This document shows positions 50,680 through 57,608 of a stretch of 64,000 nt of DNA, piece by piece. Source of the DNA: SZUA-318 sp964412015 (GTDB lineage: Bacteria; Gemmatimonadota; Gemmatimonadetes; Longimicrobiales; Gaopeijiaceae); the NCBI GenBank assembly GCA_964412015.1, contig CAYPMO010000001.1, forward strand, positions 248,001-312,000, in the 5' to 3' direction. The notes under the pieces are model-generated. The model saw only the letters and a list, made by a program, of their open reading frames with translations, was not told the origin of the DNA and ran no database searches. The translations under genes and the position numbers were made by a program. Each line of letters begins with the position of its first letter. The stretch's first letter is position 1.

Positions 50680-52506
50680 ATGATGCGTCAGATGCGAGAG
50701 GCCACGAAGCCGATCATGATCTTCACGGCTGCGGCGTTCGTGGCGCTCATGGTGTTCCAGTGGGGCATGGATATCACGGGCCGGAGCTCCGGAGGGACCG
50801 GCGAGATCGGCAGCGTCAACGGCGAGCCCGTCATGTACGAAGCCTACATGGCCGCGTATCGCAACCTGTACGAGCAGGTGCAGAGCCAACAGGAAGGACC
50901 GGTCACCACCGACCAGAACAAGGAGATCGAGGACGCCGCGTTCGACGAGGTCGTGAACCAGATCCTGATCGCCCAGGAGCTGGCGCGCCGGGGGATCACC
51001 GTGACCGCCGAGGAGATCCGGCAGGCCGCGCAGTACAGCCCGCCCCCCGATCTGCGCCCCCAGTTCACGGACTCCCTGGGCCAGTTCGACCTGGAGTCGT
51101 ATCAGGCCCTGCTCTCGCAGCTCCCGCAGGACCAGCTCCTGATCCTCGAGGCCTACTACCGTGACGTCATCCCGCGGGGCAAGCTGCTCCGGCAGGTGTC
51201 CTCGGGGATCTACCTATCCGACGCCGAGCTGTGGCACCGGTGGAAGGACCAGACCGAGACCGTGGAGGTCCGGTATGTCCCGATCGACCCGGCCACGCGC
51301 TACCCGGATTCGCTGATCACGATCGATCGGGCCGAGGTGGAGGAGTACTACCGGACGCACCAGGACGAGTTCGCGATTCCCGCGCGGGCGACCGTGCACG
51401 CGGTCGTGTTGGACAAGACTCCGACGGCGTCCGACACGGCCGCCGCGCTCGATCGTGTCCGCCGCATCCGTCAGGAGATCCTCGACGGCGCCGATTTCTC
51501 GGCGATCGTGGCCAGGGAATCGGCCGATTCCGTCACGGCCCGGGAGGGCGGTGCGCTGGGCACGGTGCTGAAGGGCCAATTAGTGGCGCCGATCGATTCG
51601 GCGGTGTTCGCGGCGCGGGTCGGTCGGGTCACCGAGCCCGTGAGGACCAGCTTCGGATTCCACCTCCTCGAAGTGACCAGGCGGTGGGGCGCGGACAGCG
51701 CGCAGGCACGCCACATCCTCGTACCCATCGAGCGCACCGACTCCAGCGAGGTCTCGCTGCTCAGCCGGGCCGATTCCCTCGAGGACCTGAGCCTGTCCGT
51801 GTCGCTGAGCGCCGCCGCCGCCAGCCTCGGCCTCTCGACCGTCACGGTGGACCTCACCTCGTCGTTCCCCTTCCTCGCCGGCGCCGGACAGATCGGCGAG
51901 GGCGCGGACTGGGCCTTCGAGGAGGCTCTCCCCGGGGACGTGAGCCCGTTGTTCGAGACGTCCCAGGCCTTCTACGCTCTCGAGCTGGTGAGCTCCGAGC
52001 CCGAGGGCTTCCTCCCCCTGGAAGAGGCCGCGGTCGGCATCGAGGCGCAGCTCCGGTTCGAGAGGAAGCTCGAGCGAGGCATCGAGGAGGGACGGGAGGT
52101 CGCGGGCCGCGCGAAGGCCGGTGAGTCCCTGCCCAACGTGGCGGCCGCGCTGGGGCTCGAGGTTCGCTCGGCGGGGCCGTTCACGCGCAACGACTTCGTG
52201 CCCGGCCTCGGCCGCCAGAACGCCGCCGTCGGCACGGCGTTCGGGTTGCAGCCGGGCGAGGTCAGCGACGCGGTGGCCACGCCGACCAACGTCTTCGTGA
52301 TCGAGCTCCTCGGACGGACTCCGGCCGATTCCACGGCCTGGTCGGACCAGAAGGCGGAGCAGCGCCAGACGGCCCTCACGGTGCTCCAGCAACAGCGGCT
52401 GGAGGAGTGGATCACGGCGCTGCGGGCCGCCGCCGAGATCGTGGACCGGCGCGAGCAGGTCCTCAGGCCGCCGAGCGAGGCTCCGGCGATCCCGCCCCTC
52501 TTCTAG
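50680..52506 (+). CDS. PpiD/SurA-like membrane-anchored peptidyl-prolyl isomerase
   Basis: A 608-residue periplasmic folding factor anchored by one N-terminal helix (IMIFTAAAFVALMVFQWGM). A SurA_N-like chaperone region (VNQILIAQELARRGITVTAE) precedes a parvulin PPIase domain (LDGADFSAIVARESADSVTA, REGGALGTVLKGQLV, TSFGFHLLEVTRRWG, ARHILVPIERT). A second parvulin-like C-terminal segment follows. This is the PpiD architecture, which helps proteins leaving the Sec translocon. It is one of two plus-strand genes and is monocistronic, with its own promoter. It ends 30 bases before the convergent tatA gene. Two adjacent ATG codons (50680 and 50683); GGGAGA upstream. Confidence 0.9.
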   Translation: MMRQMREATKPIMIFTAAAFVALMVFQWGMDITGRSSGGTGEIGSVNGEPVMYEAYMAAYRNLYEQVQSQQEGPVTTDQNKEIEDAAFDEVVNQILIAQELARRGITVTAEEIRQAAQYSPPPDLRPQFTDSLGQFDLESYQALLSQLPQDQLLILEAYYRDVIPRGKLLRQVSSGIYLSDAELWHRWKDQTETVEVRYVPIDPATRYPDSLITIDRAEVEEYYRTHQDEFAIPARATVHAVVLDKTPTASDTAAALDRVRRIRQEILDGADFSAIVARESADSVTAREGGALGTVLKGQLVAPIDSAVFAARVGRVTEPVRTSFGFHLLEVTRRWGADSAQARHILVPIERTDSSEVSLLSRADSLEDLSLSVSLSAAAASLGLSTVTVDLTSSFPFLAGAGQIGEGADWAFEEALPGDVSPLFETSQAFYALELVSSEPEGFLPLEEAAVGIEAQLRFERKLERGIEEGREVAGRAKAGESLPNVAAALGLEVRSAGPFTRNDFVPGLGRQNAAVGTAFGLQPGEVSDAVATPTNVFVIELLGRTPADSTAWSDQKAEQRQTALTVLQQQRLEEWITALRAAAEIVDRREQVLRPPSEAPAIPPLF

Positions 52507-52536
52507 GAGCCTGCCGGGAGCCTGTCCGGACCCCGG

Positions 52537-52785
52537 TCAGTCCTCCTGGCCGTCCGTGAGCCGGCGCGGCTCGCGATCCTCCTCCGCGGGCGGAGGCGTC
52601 AAGGGTGGCTTGGGCTCGTCCGGCGTCTTGATCTCGTGCTCGATCTCGCGCACCGAGCTCTTGAACTCCCGGATTCCCTTTCCGAGCGCCGAACCGATCT
52701 CCGGGAGGCGCTTCGCCCCGAAGAGCAGGAGCACGACGAGGAAGATGAGGATCATCTCCCCCATTCCGAAGCCGCCGATGCCCAT
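52537..52785 (-). CDS. tatA: Twin-arginine translocase subunit TatA/E
   Basis: Pore-forming subunit of the Tat pathway. It has 82 residues. Short N-terminus, one membrane helix (EMILIFLVVLLLFGAKRLPE), the conserved FGAKRLPEIGSALGKGIREF hinge and amphipathic helix, then a Pro/Glu-rich tail. tatC is 8 kb away at 60.5 kb, so the Tat genes are split. It follows a DUF4321 gene by 53 bases. Confidence 0.95.
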   Translation of the reverse strand: MGIGGFGMGEMILIFLVVLLLFGAKRLPEIGSALGKGIREFKSSVREIEHEIKTPDEPKPPLTPPPAEEDREPRRLTDGQED

Positions 52786-52838
52786 CGTTCACAGCCTCCA
52801 TGCGGAGCCGTTCGGCCCCGCGGGTTCGAGTGCTTCGC

Positions 52839-53132
52839 TCAGATCCAGGAGCGCGCGATCAGGGCAACGATTCCTATCCCCACGAGCGACAGGACGTTCA
52901 ATGTCACGGTGAGCGGCCCCAACGTCAGCGCCACCGCCACCAGATCGATCGAGAACGGTCCGATGTACGCGGCGACCGACGTCGTGAGAAACTCCCTCGA
53001 CGGGCTGTCCGGCAGGAACATCTCCGCGAGCTTGGTGAGGAGGCCGCCGAGGAACAGGCCCAACACCAAGGTCCATGTCAGGCGGACGATGACCCGTCGC
53101 CGGGTGTCAACGAGCATACCGGTCCAGGACAT
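52839..53132 (-). CDS. DUF4321 domain-containing membrane protein
   Basis: A 97-residue protein with two hydrophobic segments (TWTLVLGLFLGGLLTKLAEM and TVTLNVLSLVGIGIVALIAR) and a central region (REFLTTSVAAYIGPFSIDLV, ALTLGPLTVTLN) fitting the DUF4321 family, which has no known role. The ATG at 53132 has GAGGA eight bases upstream; ATG or GTG codons at 53150 and 53117 are alternatives. It lies between the polyprenyl synthase and tatA. Confidence 0.8.
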   Translation of the reverse strand: MSWTGMLVDTRRRVIVRLTWTLVLGLFLGGLLTKLAEMFLPDSPSREFLTTSVAAYIGPFSIDLVAVALTLGPLTVTLNVLSLVGIGIVALIARSWI

Positions 53133-53176
53133 GCGGTGTTCCTCGCGCAACGCGCCGAACCGTACCGGTGCTCATG

Positions 53177-54172
53177 TCAACGGCTCCGATCCACCGCGTA
53201 CGAGACGGATTCGTGCAAGGCATCGACGGCGTCGCCGCCGGGAATGCCGGCCAGGGACGCCTCGGCGAGGTCCGCGAAGTCGCGGGCCTTCGCCCGGGCA
53301 TAGTCGAGTCCGCCGCGCCGTTCCACGATCTCGATGATCTTCCCGATCTCCTCATCGGTCGGTTCCACCCGGGTGAAGAACGTGCGGATCTCGCGGTGTT
53401 CGGCGGACGTCGCATGGGGAAGCGCGCCGACCAGGGGGAGCGTGACCTTGCGCTCCCGCAGGTCGTGCCCGGTGGGTTTTCCGGTCTGGGCCTCCGACCC
53501 CGTGTAGTCGAGGATGTCGTCCGCGATCTGGAACGCCATCCCCAGGTTGTGGCCGAATCCGGCGAGCCGCTGCCGGTACTGCCGGGCTCCCGACAGACTC
53601 CCCATCTCGCAAGCAGCGCTCATGAGCGAGGCGGTCTTCGCCGCGATGAGGCGATAATAGTCGTCCTCGGTGAAATCGAGCGCGTCGTACGAGGTGAGCT
53701 GGCGCATCTCACCCACGCTCATCTCGTTCGCCGCCTCCGCGAGGACCACGAGGGCGTCGAGGTTGCCGAGGCGAGCCAGCTCGGACACGCCCCGTGAGTA
53801 CAGATAGTCACCCATGATGATGGCGACCTGGTGCGTCCACAGGGCGTTGACGGTGGGCATCCCACGCCGGAGAACCGAGTGGTCCACGGCGTCGTCGTGC
53901 ACGAGGGTCGCCAGGTGCACCAGCTCCACCACGGCGGCCAGGGTGAGCGATTCCTCCGTCGGCTCACGACCCACCTTGGTGGACAGGAGGAGCAGCGTGG
54001 GCCGGAACAGCTTTCCCCGCACGATCAGGAGGTGTTCGTTCACGTCCATGATCAGCGGGAAGTCGGACAGCACGATGCGACGGATCTCGTCCCCGACGCG
54101 CTCGACGTGCGCACGTACGGGAGCTTGGACGGACGAGAGCTCCGGGGCCACCCCGCGAACCGCCTGGCTCAC
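53177..54172 (-). CDS. Polyprenyl diphosphate synthase
   Basis: A trans-isoprenyl diphosphate synthase of 331 residues, probably making the long side chain of a quinone. The first Asp-rich motif DDAVD (93-97, in LVHDDAVDHSVLRRG) and the second DDILD (near 217, in MAFQIADDILDYTG) are intact. The usual GGKRLRP motif reads VRGKLFRPTLLLL. Chain length cannot be set from this alone, but small residues before the first motif favour long products. Start GTG at 54172. It follows the acidic TPR gene by 57 bases. Confidence 0.92.
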   Translation of the reverse strand: MSQAVRGVAPELSSVQAPVRAHVERVGDEIRRIVLSDFPLIMDVNEHLLIVRGKLFRPTLLLLSTKVGREPTEESLTLAAVVELVHLATLVHDDAVDHSVLRRGMPTVNALWTHQVAIIMGDYLYSRGVSELARLGNLDALVVLAEAANEMSVGEMRQLTSYDALDFTEDDYYRLIAAKTASLMSAACEMGSLSGARQYRQRLAGFGHNLGMAFQIADDILDYTGSEAQTGKPTGHDLRERKVTLPLVGALPHATSAEHREIRTFFTRVEPTDEEIGKIIEIVERRGGLDYARAKARDFADLAEASLAGIPGGDAVDALHESVSYAVDRSR

Positions 54173-54229
54173 GTGGGAACCCCGGCGAACCGGGACCGGA
54201 AGGCGGGCAGGCGACGCATGGACCCGGTG

Positions 54230-56116
54230 CTACCGGAGCGCACGCAGGCGCTCGGTGACGTCGGCGAAGTTGATGTCGAGGGCGAAGACACGATCGTAGA
54301 ACTCCAGCGCGCCCTCCCTGTTTCCCTGCGACTCGTAGGCCCGGGCCAAGTAGTAGTAGATGGCGATGAGCTCGTCTTCGATCTCGGACTCCACCTCCAA
54401 CGCTCGCTCGAGGATCCGGACGGCAGCCTCGTTCTTGCCCATCTCCAGGAACGTCTGTCCGAGTATCTCGTACGTCGGAAGGTGCGAGGACGAGGCGCGC
54501 AGGGCCTGCTGGAATTCCGCAATCGCCTCGTCCAGAAGGCCCATCTCCTTGTAGGCGGTCCCGAGGTCGTGATGCGCGCGCACGTCGTCGGCCTCGAGGT
54601 TCTGGGAAACCTTCTCCTTGAATTGGGACAGCATTCTCGCGAAGTCGGCCGCATCGTCGCCGCTCGGCTCCTCGTAGGCAACGGTGAAGCGGGTCGTCTT
54701 CTCCCCCTCGTCGCCGAGGATGAGCGCTCCCAGGTCCACGTAATCCTGATGCGCCGCCACCTCCTTCACCGGCTTGCTCACCGGCTCGACCTGTCCCAGC
54801 GCGGCGCGCGCGGCGGCGTGGTCGGGATCGAACTGCAGGACCTGCTGGAACGCGGCCTTCGCCCGCGCGGCCTGTCCTCCGCGCTGGAGGGTCTCGCCGA
54901 GGCCGAAGAACGCCTCGACCATCAGCTTCTCGTCGCCGGAGCCGTAGGCCAGCTCGACCATGCGTTGGCGGAGCTCCACGTCGTCCGGGCTGGACGCGAT
55001 CGCGCTCCGGACCCCTTCGACCGTGAGCTCGGCCGAGGACGGAGGCGCGGGAGTCGGCTCCGGCCGGATCGACGGCGCGGCCTCTTCCACGGCACCCTCC
55101 AGCGCCTCGGCGGCCGCGGTGGGCGCTTCTTCCTCGAGGCCGAAGGTGGGAAGCGGCTCGGCCTCCTCTTCTTCCTCGAGACCGAACGTAGGAAGCGGCT
55201 CGGCCTCCTCTTCTTCCTCGAGACCGAACGTAGGGAGCGGTTCGGCCTCCTCCTCTTCCTCGAGGCCGAACGTGGGGAGCGGCGCGGCCTCCTCCTCTAC
55301 GACGGGCTCGTCGGCGGAAGCGGCGATCTCGAAGGACGGGAGCTCGGCGCCCGCTGCCGCCGCCTCCTCCTCCCGCTCCTCTTCCTGTCCCTCCCCGCCG
55401 ATCTGGATCTCGCCGAACTGCGCCTCGATGTCGCCGCCGGAGGGAGCGGCCCCCGCCCCCGCGAAGTCCGTGGGGGCCTCGGTCTCGCCGACGCCCGCGG
55501 GAAGCCCCAGGTCGGCATCCGGATCCAGCGCCCTGATGCGCCGCTCCACGTCCGCCGCCCTCCCGTCCCCCTGGGACGTCAGAAAGCGGTACGCCACCGA
55601 GAGCTGCCCCACCGCATCCGACGTCTTGTTGTGCGCCGCCATCCGCTCCGCGACGGCGAGGCGGACATCCACGTCGTCGGGGGCGAGGTCGCAGAACTCG
55701 ACCAGCGCGCGGAACGACTCGTCGAGGTGGCCCGCCTGCTGCATGCGCTCGGCGTAGGTGAGGAAGTTAGTGCGCGCATCGGGTAGAAACCCTTGCCCCG
55801 CGCGGATTTGCCCCATCCGGAGGTAGGCTTCGTGCCGCTCCGGCACGTTGCGGATGATCTTCTTGCAGACCGCGATCGCGTTGTTGGGGAGCTCCGCCTC
55901 CACGTAGAGGTCCGCGGCCCTGTTGTAGGCGTCCACCGCCTCGTCGAGCTTCCCCACCCGGACGTAGAGATCGCCCACACGATTGTACAGCCCGATATCG
56001 GGTTGATCGTCCGATTCGAGCTGCTCGATGGCCTTGTTGTATTGGTCCAGCGCCTTGTGCCACTCCTCCGCCTGCTCGTGACGACGGGCCTGTTCCTTGA
56101 GCGATTCGATGCTCAT
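54230..56116 (-). CDS. TPR protein with four tandem acidic repeats
   Basis: A 628-residue cytoplasmic protein. N-terminal TPR array, about 5-180 (EEWHKALDQYNKAIEQLESD, GLYNRVGDLYVRVGKLDEAV, HEAYLRMGQIRAGQGFLPDA). A long acidic middle holds four near-perfect 14-residue repeats PLPTFGLEEEEEAE (about 272-328). Further TPRs occur near 400-440 and 510-628 (LGTAYKEMGLLDEAIAEFQQ, YEILGQTFLEMGKNEAAVRI). It likely assembles a protein complex; partners unknown. The ATG at 56116 is chosen by the SIESLKEQ start; the upstream extension to 56179 is not TPR-like. Its layout resembles the gapped TPR gene at 49.3-50.5 kb. Confidence 0.88.
   Translation of the reverse strand: MSIESLKEQARRHEQAEEWHKALDQYNKAIEQLESDDQPDIGLYNRVGDLYVRVGKLDEAVDAYNRAADLYVEAELPNNAIAVCKKIIRNVPERHEAYLRMGQIRAGQGFLPDARTNFLTYAERMQQAGHLDESFRALVEFCDLAPDDVDVRLAVAERMAAHNKTSDAVGQLSVAYRFLTSQGDGRAADVERRIRALDPDADLGLPAGVGETEAPTDFAGAGAAPSGGDIEAQFGEIQIGGEGQEEEREEEAAAAGAELPSFEIAASADEPVVEEEAAPLPTFGLEEEEEAEPLPTFGLEEEEEAEPLPTFGLEEEEEAEPLPTFGLEEEAPTAAAEALEGAVEEAAPSIRPEPTPAPPSSAELTVEGVRSAIASSPDDVELRQRMVELAYGSGDEKLMVEAFFGLGETLQRGGQAARAKAAFQQVLQFDPDHAAARAALGQVEPVSKPVKEVAAHQDYVDLGALILGDEGEKTTRFTVAYEEPSGDDAADFARMLSQFKEKVSQNLEADDVRAHHDLGTAYKEMGLLDEAIAEFQQALRASSSHLPTYEILGQTFLEMGKNEAAVRILERALEVESEIEDELIAIYYYLARAYESQGNREGALEFYDRVFALDINFADVTERLRALR
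55132..55300 (-). repeat. Four tandem 42-base repeats in the TPR gene
   Basis: Four in-frame copies of a 42-base unit encoding PLPTFGLEEEEEAE. The middle copies are almost identical in DNA; the outer ones carry a few silent changes. In-frame length keeps the reading frame when copies are gained or lost. Confidence 0.88.
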
Positions 56117-56264
56117 GACGGTTCGTCCGGAGTTCTCGGGACCGAGAACGTGTAATCTGTCCCTTGCCCACGGAAGCACAAGGGCGAGGATCGGCCCCTC
56201 TCGGCTTGGTCCGGACCCCCGGAAAACATACGCCGGGGGCCCGTCCCGCCGCGATACCGTCGAG

Positions 56265-57389
56265 CTACCGGCCCGGCGCGAGCTCCGGGTTGTCGGCCTG
56301 GAGCTGGTAGGCCCAGTCGAAGATCATGAGCGCGTTGTCGTCCTGGTCGAACCCCAGCAGGACCACGCGGATCACTCCGTAGTGGATCAGGCCGTCGTCA
56401 CCCCGCACCCTGAGCACGTAGCTCGTCTGGGGCTCGATCCCGATATCCTGCGCGACGTAGCCGGACGTCGGCGCCCGTGACACGTCCACGCACGAGGCAT
56501 CCGCGGCGACCCCGCACTTGAGCGACGTCGTGGCATAGCCCACGGGATAGATCTCGGCCTGCGGGCCCGGCGCGAGCCACCAGCCCGCGTCGTCCACCTC
56601 GAGGCGGAAGTGTCGGCTCGACGACGCTCCGTCCACGATCGGGTTCGTCCCCTCGTCGGCCTGGAAGCGGAAGCCCGACGAGGCCGGCTGGCTCGCGAAG
56701 TCGTAGACCCACTCTCCCAAGTAGTCCGGCCGCGGGGTGCCGGACGCGACCGCGCCAGCCGCGCTCTCGTGCCCCTGGTCGTCCACGGAGGTCACGAAGT
56801 ACCGGTATGTCGTGCCGTTCACCGCGAGGAGGTCGAGGAATCCCTCCGAATCCGTCTCACCGAGGAAGAATTCCTGGCCGTCCCCTTCGTCGAGGTAGAC
56901 CCGATAGAACGAGAAGTCGTCCTCGGAACGGGCGTTCGTCGCCCATCGGAGGTAGAGCGCGTCGTCCAGTCCGACTATCTGGAGCCCGGTCGGCACGGGG
57001 GGTGGGACCGGCTGCGGCACGTGGACCTCCACCGAATAGTCCGAGGAGGTCTCCACGCCCGTGTCGGGGTCCACGGCCGTCACGTAGTACTCGTAGGTCT
57101 GGTCCGAGACGATGTTGCGATCCTCGTACGCGCACACGCCGCCCGCGCAGCTCGACACCTCGGCGATGAGGAAGTGGTCGGCGTCCGTGACCCGCTTCGA
57201 GTAGACGCGGAAGGCCTCGCCGTTCCATTCGGGCGCGAGCTCCCACGTGACGTAGACCACGCCGGCATAGTAGTAGGCATCCAGGTTCCGGGGGGCGGCG
57301 GGTCCCTCCAGCGGAACGAGGATCTCGTCGTCTTCGCACCCGGCCAGCGCCAGGGCGGCCACCAGCGTTCCCAGCAGCGCGCGTCTCAT
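56265..57389 (-). CDS. Exported lipoprotein with two fibronectin type III domains
   Basis: A 374-residue protein. Lipoprotein signal peptide with lipobox LALAGC (Cys18). Two FN3-like domains follow: AAPRNLDAYYYAGVVYVTWE with NIVSDQTYEYYVTAVDPDTG, and PTGLQIVGLDDALYLRWATN with NGTTYRYFVTSVDDQGHESA. The C-terminal 150 residues (FDFASQPASSGFRF-like, HFRLEVDDAGWWLAPGPQAE, DIGIEPQTSYVLRVRGDDGL) are an unassigned beta-rich domain with a possible disulphide (SLKCGVAADASC). Probably surface- or periplasm-exposed; ligand unknown. It is flanked by larger gaps (148 and 219 bases) and is likely transcribed alone. Confidence 0.85.
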   Translation of the reverse strand: MRRALLGTLVAALALAGCEDDEILVPLEGPAAPRNLDAYYYAGVVYVTWELAPEWNGEAFRVYSKRVTDADHFLIAEVSSCAGGVCAYEDRNIVSDQTYEYYVTAVDPDTGVETSSDYSVEVHVPQPVPPPVPTGLQIVGLDDALYLRWATNARSEDDFSFYRVYLDEGDGQEFFLGETDSEGFLDLLAVNGTTYRYFVTSVDDQGHESAAGAVASGTPRPDYLGEWVYDFASQPASSGFRFQADEGTNPIVDGASSSRHFRLEVDDAGWWLAPGPQAEIYPVGYATTSLKCGVAADASCVDVSRAPTSGYVAQDIGIEPQTSYVLRVRGDDGLIHYGVIRVVLLGFDQDDNALMIFDWAYQLQADNPELAPGR

Positions 57390-57518
57390 GGTCCCTCCCG
57401 TCGGTGTCGCCGGCCACGCCGGCCGCTATCCCAGCCCACCCCTCGCAGCTGCACGAGCCGTACCGCACACGCAACTCGTTCTACGGCAACCGGATAAGGG
57501 AATAGGCCACCCATGACT

Positions 57519-57553
57519 TGTCCCCTCGTGGGGACACCTCGCGGGGTGCGAGG
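57519..57553. repeat. Two tandem stem-loops between lptD and the FN3 lipoprotein
   Basis: Stem 1: TGTCCCC/GGGGACA with loop TCGT (57519-57536). Stem 2: CCTCGC/GCGAGG with a 5-base loop (57537-57553). No U-run follows on the minus strand, so the pair could be a Rho-type or processing signal after lptD. The rest of the 219-base gap shows no gene. Confidence 0.5.
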
Positions 57554-57608
57554 GACACGACGCGGCGCCTCGGCGAGCGCGCGACCCGGGCTCCTGGATC
57601 CCTTACTC

